DNA of 64,000 nucleotides from Pseudomonas sp. N3-W (GTDB lineage Bacteria; Pseudomonadota; Gammaproteobacteria; Pseudomonadales; Pseudomonadaceae): NCBI RefSeq assembly GCF_024970185.1, contig NZ_CP103965.1, positions 3,654,001 to 3,718,000 of the forward strand, read 5' to 3'. Shown piece by piece: positions 45,459 to 55,741 of this stretch (position 1 is its first letter; each line of letters starts with the position of its first letter). The notes under the pieces were generated by a model. It saw only the letters and a program-made list of their open reading frames with translations, ran no database searches and was not told where the DNA came from. The position numbers and the translations under genes were made by a program.

Positions 45459-48400
45459 CTAAATAGCGCCTGTTCTGTTTCTGGCTTGCGATCTCACACT
45501 CTGTTTCTCAGGTTGTCTTACGGTATTTTGCTTTGTTGCGATGGGCCTCGGGTCTGAAGGAACCGCAAGAGCTACAGGCTCAACTGCGCCCTTGGTGGGA
45601 ACATTCGAAGCCCGCTTCCACCCACTATCAACGGGCAATTCCTCCTTGAAAACTACAACATCCGTGTTTTCGTTGAAACTAACACTTTTTACAGTTTTCG
45701 ACTTGGCAACTGTCCTACTCGACTGAGTGGGAGCACGGTTTGCATTGCGACCCGATGGTACTACTGCGGTTGACCTGCCTGCTTCCTTCCCACCATTACT
45801 TGCCTGTTGTGCCATCGTACTCTGCGATGCGCCAGCTGCCCCGCTTCCGCCCGAAGCAGACGGTCGCGCTGCAGTGCTCATTGTGTAATTCGCGAGGAGG
45901 TCATCCGGAGCAAATGTTGTGCGTGCCAGTGAGGAAGTCGCCCCACCGGAAGCAGAACGAGAAGAGCCGCTGCTAAACATCAACATCCCCATGACTTTCC
46001 AAAAAGGTACATTCCCGCTCGGATCCGAATACCCCATTGGATCCCCCGACACATACGAATAAGCATTCACCCCCCCTTCCCCAAACGGGCTCAAACTATC
46101 GGAGCTGTGAAATCTCATCTGTACCGGGTTATAAGCCCGATAGCCCTTACCCAACAGCTGCCACCCCGTTTGCGCTTCGGTGAATTCGCCGTTGTAGCCC
46201 AGGCGTGAACTGACCGGCTGGCCTGCGCTGGGGTGTCCGTAGGCGGTATACGCGACAGGGTTGGTCGCGCCTTTGGCGGACTCGCTCATCACCGTATTTT
46301 TATGATCAACGGCCAGCAACAGGGACTTTGGGACTGCACCTTCCTGGTGCTCGGCGAGCACGACTCCACCGGCACGCAGGAAGGTACTTTGCTGATCACC
46401 GTCGATCCGGTTTACCAGGTTATCGCCTTTGTAAAAACGCTGCTCGTCGCTGCTCGAGCCGCGCACGGTCGACAAGATGTCTTCACTGTCGTACTGGTAA
46501 CCTTTAGGCGAACCGCCATTCATTTCACTGACACTTTCCAGCCGGCCGAGGCTGTCGTAAGCCAGCCTGCGTCCTGCTTCGTCCTCAAGCAGGTTGCCAT
46601 TTTCGTCGTAACTGAATGCCATGGCCGGATAGTCGGCGTGGCTGTTACTGATGCGGCTCAACTGCGCCGGGTCGTCATTTTCATAGTAGAACAACGCCGT
46701 GTTGGTGCCTCCGACAAAGCGGGTCTGGACTTCCTCAAGGTTATCCAGCGCGTCAAAGAAGAACATCTGCTGAGTGAGCGTCTTGTCGTACGGATCCACC
46801 GGCGACTGCGGCCCGCTGCACGCGTAGAACTCAAGACGGCCACGAGACTCGTATTCGTACTCTTCGTCACGCAGCGTCGGACCGCCCTTGTCGGCGCCTT
46901 CACTCAGCAGACGGCCCGTCACCTGGTCAAGGCCATTCCAGGTCTGGCTCAAGCGCGTCTTCGACGCACCGAAGTCGAAGACGCGGCCGGTCTCACGCCC
47001 CAATACGTCGTATTCCAGGGTGATTTTCAGGTTCTGCCCGGCTGTCGCATCGCTCGTATCAATGCTCGCTGTCTGGCCTTGAGGCGTGTAGGTAAAGTCA
47101 GTCTTGATATAGCCCGGCTTTCCTGTTTCACCAAGGGCCGTCCACTCAAGTCGGCCTTTGTTGTCGTACTCATAGCGTTGCACCTGGCCGAGGACGTCGG
47201 TGTAACGAATCAACCGGCTCATCCGGCTGTACACGTATGCCATCTGGTAAGTCACATCGTCGTGAATTCGCGTTTCGCTGCTCACCTCGCCGTTGCTGTT
47301 GTAGGTACGGCTGAGCGCCAGCCCCTGCTCTGAAGACTCGAGCAGCCTCGCGTTTTTTTTGTCATACACGTAAGTCGCGTCGATGACGGCCAGGGCACCG
47401 GCCTTGGGCTGCGTGGTACGTTTGATCGGCTCTTCAGTCAACTCGGGCAGGTATTTGTAAGCGATAACATCACCGCTAGGCCGCACCACCCGGTCCGGCT
47501 GGCTTTGGCTGGCTTCAAACTCATAACGGGTCAGACGGCCACCGGTGACCGACTCGATCATCCGCTCCAGACCGTCGAAGGCCTGCGTACCCAACACAGT
47601 GCTGTTGACACGAATCAGCGTCGGCAGATCACCACGACTGTGCGGTGCAAATTCGCGTACCACCTTGTTGCGATCAGGCAATGTGGTTTCAACCAGACGG
47701 TCGTATGCATCGTAGAGGTAGGCGGTTTCAAAGTTGCCGGCATTTCTCTCCGAAACCGTACGCGCCAACCCGTCATACTTGTAACTGTGCAAACTGATTC
47801 GTGTGCTGCCGTTCAAGGCAAAACGCTCGACAGTGACCGGTTTCTCCAGCCGGTTGGTCACGGTTCTGGTCTTGCCCATGCCTTCGGTCCACTCATCGGT
47901 GGTGAAGGTCAACGGATTGTTATCGGTGTAGCGGGTGACCCCGTCCGGGCCGGTGACGCTGTATTGCTGGCCCCAGAGGTCATAAGTGAAGCGGCTGGTG
48001 AGTGGCAGATCCTTTGTTTCCAGCCAGTCGATTTCGGTTTCAGTGCTCATCTGACCCAAGGCGTCATAACTGGCCTTGTAGAGGCTTCGATAGGCGTCTC
48101 TACCATTGTCGATGTCCTGGCGCTCCTCCTCTACCGCACGCCCCAGGCCGTCCAGCCATGTGCGGGTTTTCACCCCCTTGACGTTTTCCTGTTCCTGGCT
48201 GGCGCGCCCCTTGACAGGCTCTTCGCCTTGGCCTGCCGGACGAATGAGGCCGTAGGTGTAAGTGCGAGTCGCCAGGCTTTCGGGCTTGTCCGGGGAAACC
48301 GTTTCGGTCAGCACCCGGCCCAGGGCGTCATAGGTGTAACGGATCTTGACGTCCTTGTCGCTGGTCAGCACCGGTTCACCGTTGATGAGCGAACGCTCCT

Positions 48401-50240
48401 CGGTGATGTCCTTGGTGACCGCATCAAAATCGGTGCTCAAGGTCTGCGTGGTGCGCAACACCGCCTCACCCGCAAAGCTGGCAAAGGTGGCGTCGGGCCT
48501 GGTGTATTCATATTCGGTGAATGTGGTGTAACCCGGTGCCACGCCGAGCGTCACCGCCAGGCGTTTGGGTTGCCCGTGCAGAAAGGCCGTCCCCGGAACA
48601 TCGAAGTAACTGTAGACGGTGCGCTCCAGCGGTTTTTCGGTTTCGCCTGTGACTTGCAGCAAGCTTTCCTCCGCCAGCGCAATCCAGGGCTTGGTGCCCG
48701 TGCTGAGTGGATCCTGTTGTATATAACGATAATGGGTGCGCAAGGTCGGCGCGCCGGGTTGCACGTCGGGCACCAGTGTCGTGTCCGAGGTTGGCACTAC
48801 GGTTTTGTCGCGCATATGCCGGACGAAACCGTAGGGGTCTTTCAGGCCTTCGATCTGTTTATCGTCGTCCTTCTCGTCATTGATGTCGTCCGCCGGGTAC
48901 CAGGTGGTGACTTCGCGGGTACCGCTGGCTTGAACGCTCAGGGTCTGATTGCCGTGAATGTCGAATTCGCTGAACTCCGTGTCTTCACGTGGCTGCCGCG
49001 GATCGCCGACCAGGTCCCAGAGCGTCACGACTTTTGCCGGCAACTGGCATTGCGGGACCTGCTTGTCGAACGTGTCGGTGTCGTTGGCATGATAGGTGGT
49101 CGTTACCGCCTGGCGATGCGTGCCCTGGGTGGTGATTTCCGATGTCAGCAGGTGGAACCGGTTGAAGGTGCGGTTGACCGAACGCACCGGCGCGTTATTC
49201 ACCATCAGGATTTCGGTGGAGCCATAGGTGTAAGCACCGATGACCTTGTAGAGGTTATCCTCACCCGATTCATCCCAATTGATCGCGGCGTTGCAGCCCA
49301 GGAAGTTATTGCCGTTGTTGCTGTATTGGTATGTCACCACGATCGGTGACTGGCCATCGCCCGGGTCGGTGATATGGTCCGTGACCCGGGGCACCTTCAG
49401 ATAGTCAGTATTGCCGGGAAAACCATGGCCTGCATCGTTGTACTGGATCGTTTCGTGAGCGCCCAGCGGCGTCCAGACGTTCTTGATACACAGTTGCTCG
49501 CGTTCCAGCCCATACACAAAGCGCCAGCCGGCCCTGTTGCCGGTGGGCAACTCGACGCGGACCATCCGGTCGCCTTCCAGGTGCAGGGTGAACACGGCCA
49601 GCGGCACGTTGTTAACCGGTTTCAGGCGAATTTCGACCGTTTTGGCGACCAGGTTGCGGATCACGTCCAGCAACGTGCCCTGGCTGTCCCGGATGGAGCT
49701 GACCATCAGTCCCTGGCCGCCATTGTCGTAGGTCAGCGTGACTTCGTGGCCCTGGGGCGAATACATCTTGACCGGCATGGCCGATTGCGGGCTGGCGCCC
49801 ATCAGCTTGAGGATTTCCACCAGACCGGACTTGTGAACCACCTGATACTCGCCACGCGGGTCATTGGTCAGTGTGTAGAGCTTGAAACTTTGAATTTTCT
49901 GCTCTTTCATCTTCAGGCGAGTGGGATCATTCTCATCCCGATAGTCGCCGGTCACCTTGAACGTTTCCCCCGAATACACGGAAACGATTTGCGTAGCTGG
50001 CGTGTACTGTGTCAGTGCCAAGCCCCAACCGACGCCGTAGCCCTTGTCAGTGGTATTGATCGGGTTGTAGTTGAGCTTCAGTGGCACTGCCGGGCCACGC
50101 AGGTCATTGGCTTCTACTTCGTGCAGCGAGAGTGAGACCGTGTACAAACCCGTGCGAGGATCGACACCCGACTGAACGAAACTTTGAAAGTTGAAGGCGT
50201 TGGAATGGATAGCCGTTTTTTCTGCTTTCACGGTAGTCAT
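45459..50240 (-). CDS. Rhs/YD-repeat protein 1 with a 183-residue variable tail
   Basis: The protein has 1593 residues with GGAG upstream of the start. It has no signal peptide and no PAAR domain. The N-terminal part begins IHSNAFNFQSFVQSGVDPRT, followed by many YD-type repeats (for example YKYDGLARTVSE and YEYDNKGRLEWT). The Rhs core ends with GYRAYNPVQMRFHSSD and GDPMGYSDPSGN near residue 1410. The tail (1411-1593) is Ser/Ala/Lys-rich and has no recognised toxin fold; it contains the segment KSVSF at 1518-1522. The gene is last in the Ig/P47-like unit, and no small gene that could encode immunity follows. The first two thirds are highly similar to the Rhs protein at 58239-63368. Confidence 0.9.
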   Translation of the reverse strand: MTTVKAEKTAIHSNAFNFQSFVQSGVDPRTGLYTVSLSLHEVEANDLRGPAVPLKLNYNPINTTDKGYGVGWGLALTQYTPATQIVSVYSGETFKVTGDYRDENDPTRLKMKEQKIQSFKLYTLTNDPRGEYQVVHKSGLVEILKLMGASPQSAMPVKMYSPQGHEVTLTYDNGGQGLMVSSIRDSQGTLLDVIRNLVAKTVEIRLKPVNNVPLAVFTLHLEGDRMVRVELPTGNRAGWRFVYGLEREQLCIKNVWTPLGAHETIQYNDAGHGFPGNTDYLKVPRVTDHITDPGDGQSPIVVTYQYSNNGNNFLGCNAAINWDESGEDNLYKVIGAYTYGSTEILMVNNAPVRSVNRTFNRFHLLTSEITTQGTHRQAVTTTYHANDTDTFDKQVPQCQLPAKVVTLWDLVGDPRQPREDTEFSEFDIHGNQTLSVQASGTREVTTWYPADDINDEKDDDKQIEGLKDPYGFVRHMRDKTVVPTSDTTLVPDVQPGAPTLRTHYRYIQQDPLSTGTKPWIALAEESLLQVTGETEKPLERTVYSYFDVPGTAFLHGQPKRLAVTLGVAPGYTTFTEYEYTRPDATFASFAGEAVLRTTQTLSTDFDAVTKDITEERSLINGEPVLTSDKDVKIRYTYDALGRVLTETVSPDKPESLATRTYTYGLIRPAGQGEEPVKGRASQEQENVKGVKTRTWLDGLGRAVEEERQDIDNGRDAYRSLYKASYDALGQMSTETEIDWLETKDLPLTSRFTYDLWGQQYSVTGPDGVTRYTDNNPLTFTTDEWTEGMGKTRTVTNRLEKPVTVERFALNGSTRISLHSYKYDGLARTVSERNAGNFETAYLYDAYDRLVETTLPDRNKVVREFAPHSRGDLPTLIRVNSTVLGTQAFDGLERMIESVTGGRLTRYEFEASQSQPDRVVRPSGDVIAYKYLPELTEEPIKRTTQPKAGALAVIDATYVYDKKNARLLESSEQGLALSRTYNSNGEVSSETRIHDDVTYQMAYVYSRMSRLIRYTDVLGQVQRYEYDNKGRLEWTALGETGKPGYIKTDFTYTPQGQTASIDTSDATAGQNLKITLEYDVLGRETGRVFDFGASKTRLSQTWNGLDQVTGRLLSEGADKGGPTLRDEEYEYESRGRLEFYACSGPQSPVDPYDKTLTQQMFFFDALDNLEEVQTRFVGGTNTALFYYENDDPAQLSRISNSHADYPAMAFSYDENGNLLEDEAGRRLAYDSLGRLESVSEMNGGSPKGYQYDSEDILSTVRGSSSDEQRFYKGDNLVNRIDGDQQSTFLRAGGVVLAEHQEGAVPKSLLLAVDHKNTVMSESAKGATNPVAYTAYGHPSAGQPVSSRLGYNGEFTEAQTGWQLLGKGYRAYNPVQMRFHSSDSLSPFGEGGVNAYSYVSGDPMGYSDPSGNVPFWKVMGMLMFSSGSSRSASGGATSSLARTTFAPDDLLANYTMSTAARPSASGGSGAAGASQSTMAQQASNGGKEAGRSTAVVPSGRNANRAPTQSSRTVAKSKTVKSVSFNENTDVVVFKEELPVDSGWKRASNVPTKGAVEPVALAVPSDPRPIATKQNTVRQPEKQSVRSQARNRTGAI

Positions 50241-50277
50241 TATTTTAAACTCCGAAAATCTGGACGTATCTCAACGT

Positions 50278-50306
50278 GGCAAGCGGCGCTTATTGCGCCG
50301 CTTGCC
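50278..50306 (-). other. Perfect 12-bp stem-loop inside the P47-Rhs unit
   Basis: GGCAAGCGGCGC, loop TTATT and GCGCCGCTTGCC lie between the stop of the second P47-like gene and the Rhs start. No T tract follows on either strand, so it more likely stabilises or separates the upstream mRNA (or attenuates Rhs expression) than terminates transcription. Confidence 0.6.
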
Positions 50307-50335
50307 ATTCGTTAACGTTGCTTATTTAACGCTGC

Positions 50336-53134
50336 TTATACACGCTCGACGTCAAGTCGATTGCGATCACCGGCCTTGAAGCTGATTTTAATGGAGTGCG
50401 CATGACCTTCCTCATCGGTCATCTTCAGATGAACTGCCTCGGGAGCTTGCAACGGTACTAAACTGCCGTGTTCGTCTTGACGAACATTGTCTGTACGAAA
50501 TAAACCAATAAAAATATGGCCCTCCGCCGGGGTCGAAATCAGCTTGGATTCCGTCTTGATAGTTGCAGAAACACGATCGTCGTATTGCATGACAACAGGG
50601 TTGTTTTTTTTGGTCGGATCATTAAATGCCACGCCGGTGTAACTGAACATGCGCTCGTTAGGAAAAATACTCTCCCACTTCACGATGGATTTATGTCTCG
50701 GCGTATCCAGCGTTTTAAACGTCAGCGATTTATTCCCCGACTGTTGATACGTCAGGGTCCAGTAATCAGTCGTGTTGAGGTACAAATCAAAGTCATTGTC
50801 ATTGCTATCATCGCTGCCGCCGCCGCCTTCCACACGCCGACGGGTCAGTGTGTAGTTGGTATCGTTGTTTGTCGGCGATACCTGGGGCACGAGCGAGATC
50901 TTTCCATCGTCATGGCCAGGGTAGACTAGAGAACTCGAGGGAACGCCAAATCTGTCCCACAGGACGGCGTAAAATTGTTGGACCTCCACAGCCCTGGAAA
51001 CTACGTACACAAGGATTGTTTGAGGGTCCTCCGCGAGCGGGTCGGCAGCCGGCTCGACAGTGGACGCTACGGCAGAAGAACCGGTATAAGGGTTGTAAAT
51101 GTTCTTGTCGCGCGATTGGGCCCAATACACTGGAAACTCGGGGTCAAAAACAATGCCCTGCTGCCCGTCCGGAACGACTGGAATTTGCTGATTAATTCCC
51201 ACGTAAAAAAGCTGCAGGGAGTTTCTCTCGTCCTCGTTCAAGCGCCCGCCGACCGTCTCGATTTCCGCCTGAACGGGAATCTGTTGATAACCATTATTGT
51301 AAGTGGTTTTTGTACGCAAAGAGCTCAGTGAAAACTTGGATATCGCCGACCACGCGGGCTCTGGATCGATCTCGCTGAGCTTGATAACGCTGTAACCGCT
51401 CCTGATGAGAAAGTCCATGTAATAGATGTCGCACTTGACTACGCTGAAAGGACTCAAGGGCGCGGCCGGCGCTGTGTAAGCTCCATCTGTCACGCTGCCC
51501 CCGCCATCCACCACTTTCCATTGGTACTCGGCGTCCGGCGGGATTCCGGACTCCGTTGTGCTCAACTGCACGGTGCCCGAGCGGGCGAGATTACTGACAA
51601 ACGGAGGATCGATGTCCAGGGTGGGTGCGAACTTGGTCAACAGCACGCTGGCACGCACTGTTTCTCCGTCCTGGTCCTTGACTTCGATAGGCTGGACCAC
51701 GAACTGTTCTTGCAACTGATCAAGGTCTGCCGGTGGGGTGTAGACCGCCGTGTTGCCATTGGGCACCAATGTGCCGTATCTCGGTGCAGTCCATGTCAGG
51801 ATGCTGCCACTGAGCGCCGTTGCCACGAAGGTCACTGGAGCGCCTGCCACACGACGGGGCACAAACGAAGGTGAAATCGACATCGCTTCGGGCGTCACCA
51901 ACAGTAAGGCGGATGCTCGCAGCTGCTGCTGGCTGAAGGGGTCGAACCAGGTGGCCGTCACGATGTTGCGCACCGACTCGCTGCCAATCTGCGCGGCTGA
52001 AACCGGCGTATAAATACCGGTTCGTTCGTCAATGACGCCCGCCGAGTTGTTGGTATTGAGGCTCCTAACGCTCCAGGCCACACCATTCTGCACGGCGTTG
52101 TTGAGATAGGCCTTGTATTGCAGTGGCTTGCCGCCCGCCTTCAGGCTATGCACCCCAGGCTCGATGGTCATGGATGTTGTGGACGGATCCAGGCTGCCGA
52201 ACACCACCATGTCATGTGGGATTTTCCGCACGAGCGGCTCAAACACGTTTTTCTGGCCCGGGAACAGCAGGCTGGTGATCAGTGACTCTTGTTCGACGCT
52301 GGTGCGCGAAACGAAATCCTTGTTCAGTACCATGGTTGCCGAATACAGCCGGACACCGTCTTTTTCGTCGTCGGGGATCAGGTACGGAAAACGCTCCGGC
52401 GAGGGGATATCCCCGCCCATGGCATTACCTCGAAGCTTGATCATCACCACCACCGCGCCCTCGCCCTCATTCAAGGTATCGCGGGTCAAGGCAGCAGGCG
52501 CCCGCTGGGTCAGGATGATGAAATGCTCGGGGGTCAGATCGCCACCCCCTTTAAGGTTGAGCATCCCCAGCTCATAGACCTGCCGGGGAGCTGGTAGCGC
52601 CTTGAAACGCTCCTGAAAGAACGCGCCGATCATCTTCTGACTCACCGCTGGCGCCGCCAGATTACAACTGAAGGTGGTGCCTTTTGTCAGGTCCAGCACA
52701 ACCCGTCCCAGGCGATCGACAGCGCCCACTACCACTGACAGGTCCAGCTCGACTTCAAGTGTGTAGCCTTGTGCCTCGGTAATGGAGTAACTGTAAAGTA
52801 CGCCACCTCCCGCTATGGAGGCTGTGAACGTCCCGCCGAGAATACTCAGGGTCAATAACGCCCGTGAGTTATCCATTCTGGCCGGTTTGAATGACAGCAG
52901 GGGTTTGCCCAATAGAATGTTCGTGAGCTCACCCTGTTCAGTTCCGGACTCACTCAAGTTCATCTTCCCGGAAAAAACCGGCGTGTAGTTGGAACCGTCG
53001 TACTTTTCAAGCCATTGTTGTCGCAGTACCCGATTCAGTCGTGCATCGTCAAATGCACACACCGCACCCCATCTTTCGGTGATGGAGCCCTGTTTCATTC
53101 TTTCAACAATGCTGTCAAGTGAATTGCTGCCCAT
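50336..53134 (-). CDS. P47/OrfX-like (TULIP) protein with Ig-like modules
   Basis: The protein has 932 residues. I choose ATG 53134 because AGGAA is 7 bp upstream and the N-terminus (MGSNS) then matches that of the paralog (MGSEN). The N-terminal ~320 residues show the pattern of clostridial P47/OrfX proteins: ERWGAVCAFDDARLNRVLRQ, a large beta-rich segment, and the block FPYLIPDDEKDG...LYSATMVLNKDF. From residue ~330 come Ig-like modules with the landmarks GVIDERTGIYTP, NGNTAVYTPPADL and SVTDGAYTAPA. The last ~330 residues (from TTYNNGYQQIPVQAEIE) are another beta-rich region. No signal peptide is present. The family call is from recognised patterns only. P47-like proteins accompany clostridial neurotoxin and insecticidal toxin clusters. 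Confidence 0.6.
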   Translation of the reverse strand: MGSNSLDSIVERMKQGSITERWGAVCAFDDARLNRVLRQQWLEKYDGSNYTPVFSGKMNLSESGTEQGELTNILLGKPLLSFKPARMDNSRALLTLSILGGTFTASIAGGGVLYSYSITEAQGYTLEVELDLSVVVGAVDRLGRVVLDLTKGTTFSCNLAAPAVSQKMIGAFFQERFKALPAPRQVYELGMLNLKGGGDLTPEHFIILTQRAPAALTRDTLNEGEGAVVVMIKLRGNAMGGDIPSPERFPYLIPDDEKDGVRLYSATMVLNKDFVSRTSVEQESLITSLLFPGQKNVFEPLVRKIPHDMVVFGSLDPSTTSMTIEPGVHSLKAGGKPLQYKAYLNNAVQNGVAWSVRSLNTNNSAGVIDERTGIYTPVSAAQIGSESVRNIVTATWFDPFSQQQLRASALLLVTPEAMSISPSFVPRRVAGAPVTFVATALSGSILTWTAPRYGTLVPNGNTAVYTPPADLDQLQEQFVVQPIEVKDQDGETVRASVLLTKFAPTLDIDPPFVSNLARSGTVQLSTTESGIPPDAEYQWKVVDGGGSVTDGAYTAPAAPLSPFSVVKCDIYYMDFLIRSGYSVIKLSEIDPEPAWSAISKFSLSSLRTKTTYNNGYQQIPVQAEIETVGGRLNEDERNSLQLFYVGINQQIPVVPDGQQGIVFDPEFPVYWAQSRDKNIYNPYTGSSAVASTVEPAADPLAEDPQTILVYVVSRAVEVQQFYAVLWDRFGVPSSSLVYPGHDDGKISLVPQVSPTNNDTNYTLTRRRVEGGGGSDDSNDNDFDLYLNTTDYWTLTYQQSGNKSLTFKTLDTPRHKSIVKWESIFPNERMFSYTGVAFNDPTKKNNPVVMQYDDRVSATIKTESKLISTPAEGHIFIGLFRTDNVRQDEHGSLVPLQAPEAVHLKMTDEEGHAHSIKISFKAGDRNRLDVERV

Positions 53135-53161
53135 GATCATTTCCTCGCAATAGTGTGGTGC

Positions 53162-53201
53162 GCCTCAAATGTTCGCGTAGTTACCCGTGAACGCTTGAGG
53201 C
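53162..53201 (-). other. Imperfect stem-loop between the two P47-like genes
   Basis: GCCTCAA...GTTC and GAAC...TTGAGGC form an interrupted stem in the short gap between the frameshifted and the intact P47-like gene. It is another intra-operon RNA hairpin, similar in placement to the one at 50278-50306. Confidence 0.45.
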
Positions 53202-53226
53202 ATTACTGTTTAACAAGCCGGATCAG

Positions 53227-55685
53227 CTATTCAATAGGGCGGGTACCACGGTCATCGTCCGCCAGAGTTTGCGGAGCCTCGGGGGCTGGTTTCGGCGGGA
53301 TCGCCATGACGGGCAGTGGTTGGATGAAGAAAGCATCACCCAGGAAAAAGCCCATCATTTCAAACCTGGCCGTAATGATCACGAATTGATGATGGCTGTT
53401 GGGGTCTGCCTTATAAAGTCCGTTACTATCAATCGATCCTGCACCTGTTTCAGGAAAACAGCGCCAATTTGGCTCAGGCACGACTTGGCCATTGGACTTA
53501 CACTCAAACTGCGCCTGACCCGCTTGCACGTTTACCTGAACGCTCAGGGCCAACGTCTGCCTGTCATGCGTTACCACAACGAAAGAAGATTGCTGCTGTT
53601 GCCCATTCGTGACTTTGACTTCATCAATGGTAAACGTCTTTCGGGTTACCGCTACGTCTTGCTCCTTGGGTGCGATATAGGTGTTGGTGCGGCCTGTAGT
53701 TGTCGGCCATCACCAATGACCGTCCAGGTCAGGCTGCCCTGCAGTGAGCCGGCGGAAAACTGCCGGCTCTCATCCCCCTCACCTGCTTTGGTCGCCTTGC
53801 AAGTCTGAACCAACGGATTGAGGGTGATTGCCTTGGCCGCCACGGTCACCAACGCTTTGCTGACAGGCCGTTTTCCATCACTGCCCGCCGGGCCTTGTGC
53901 GGTGACCTTGACTCGTTTGTAAGTACCGCCGATTTGATCAAGTGCCGGCGCCGTATAGCGTCCATTGGCATCGATGGTGCCGGCGCCCTGAGTCGTGCCG
54001 TCAAGGTTGTGCACACTCCACGTCAGGCCCTCAAAATTGGCAGGCGTAGTCGTAAAGGTTATGGCGCCACCGTGACCCACCATCGGATTTTTGTTATTGA
54101 TGCTGAAGGTGGTCAGGCGAGGGCTGATCGCACCAAAACTCACCAGGTCGCCAGGAGCATCAACAGTCTTTAGTTGCACGGCATCGGTGCTGTTGAACAG
54201 AAGACTGTGCAATACAAATGCATCGATGTCATCCAACGTGCTAAAAATCTTTACCAGCGCCTCATGAACGGACTTTCTTAACGACGCAATGAAAGTTAGA
54301 TCGCCCTCAAATTTCCGAATGAAATCCTGTGACACCGAATCTGAGGAGTACAGACTGACGCTGATACTGGGCAAGTCCATTTCGACTGTAATTTTGCCCT
54401 GTTCCGGGTCAATGCCAAACACATACTCCCCAATAACCTCCAGTGCCATTCTACCACCACGAATTTGATAAAACTCTCGTTCATTCGGAGGCCTTATCAG
54501 GCCCGAAATAGCTTGAGTGCTCTGTCTCGAACCCAATTTCAGTGAAATACGCCGATCAGCCGTAGTACTGATAGTTAAAGCCGAATCCATATCAAAATTG
54601 ATTGCAAAAAGCACGTCAGTAAGCACAAGAAAACCTTCGGACTCCGTTCCATGTACGGTTGTCGGAATGTTCATATAGAAAGTCTGGGGAGCCCCGCCCA
54701 TGGGTGGACTTGCCTTCAACCCAGTGATAAATCCTCTGCCATCGGTGGAGGAAGTCATGTACATATTTTCGGCATTGAACGCCTGCACAACACCTTTTCT
54801 TATAATCTTCTCCATCAACATCTTGTTGCTGAGCATCAAGCTAGCGTCAACGCCAGGCAAATCACTCGGAATCGGATATAACCAGTCCTCCCCTGGCGTT
54901 CCGCCCACCAGCTCATCCTTCATGGCGATACGTATTTCAAGTGCACCGTCGCCGTAGTTGGGGGACCCCACTGTTCCGGCGCCCGTTGGCATCACGGTAC
55001 GGAGCCTGAATTTAGAAGGGTTCAAAAACGCCTGATCGGTGGGTGCAACTTGTCCTAATTTGAAGGAGCTGCGAGCTTGCCCGGCCTCACGAAACTTGCG
55101 CTTGAAAAAAGCCCCGGCCACACGCCGTTGATGTTCAATCCGAGGCCCTTTCAGTTCCCATATATAGCGTTGTGACTGTGCACTGGCCAAGTTCAGTCCA
55201 ACAGCACCGTCCTCACCGACCGCACCTGTTACATCCATCAACGGCACTCTTTCTGCCTCGAGCGCTTCATGATCAAGGGGGTCGTACGAAGCAATCAGCG
55301 TCACCTCCGTGCCGTACGTATCATTCAGGTGAATGTCGATCCCACCCAAGACAGCCATGCTCATATTAACTTCGGCATCGTTATCATTATTATCGGTGGA
55401 TTTGTTTTCAAAGCTCAGCCGTGGGGCGTCCATTTCATAGTTGAGTTTCCAGCGCCACTCGTTGTCGCCGCTGAGATAAGGCTCATTGATCAACGGCAGA
55501 TATGAATCTTTATCAAAACTCTCAATATACTCTTGCATCAATAGCTGATTGCATTTGTCTCGCTTATACGCAACGAACGCGCTCCAGTCGTTAAGCCGCG
55601 GCCTGAGCGCCATCCACTCGAGATACTCGCGTTGAGTAACGACTCTTTTTCCCTTGTCTTCGAGATTGCTATTTTCACTGCCCAT
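53227..55685 (-). pseudogene. Frameshifted P47/OrfX-like protein with Ig-like modules
   Basis: Translation from ATG 55685 (AGGAA upstream) gives 677 residues to a stop at 53652. In the adjacent frame the sequence continues without a stop from about 53710 to 53227: TNTYIAPKEQDVAV, then QSSFVVVTHDRQTLALSVQV and GSIDSNGLYKADP, a typical Ig-like continuation. The frames join if one base is missing near 53690-53706; the restored protein would have 819 residues. The N-terminal region (NDWSAFVAYKRDKCNQLLMQ, YPIPSDLPGVDASLMLSNKM) matches the same P47-like pattern as the downstream paralog. The two Ig-like modules before the break contain GTIDANGRYTAPAL and LTWTVIGDG. It may be a real mutation or a sequencing error. 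No homopolymer run is present at the site. Confidence 0.7.
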
Positions 55686-55741
55686 GACATGATTCCTGAT
55701 AAGTTAATTAATTCAATAGACCGGCGTCTTCCTGGGCGGCA

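Noticed and set aside
53690..53706. Programmed frameshift as explanation for the broken P47-like gene
   Set aside because: I see no slippery heptamer, homopolymer or downstream pseudoknot-like element at the junction. A one-base deletion is simpler.
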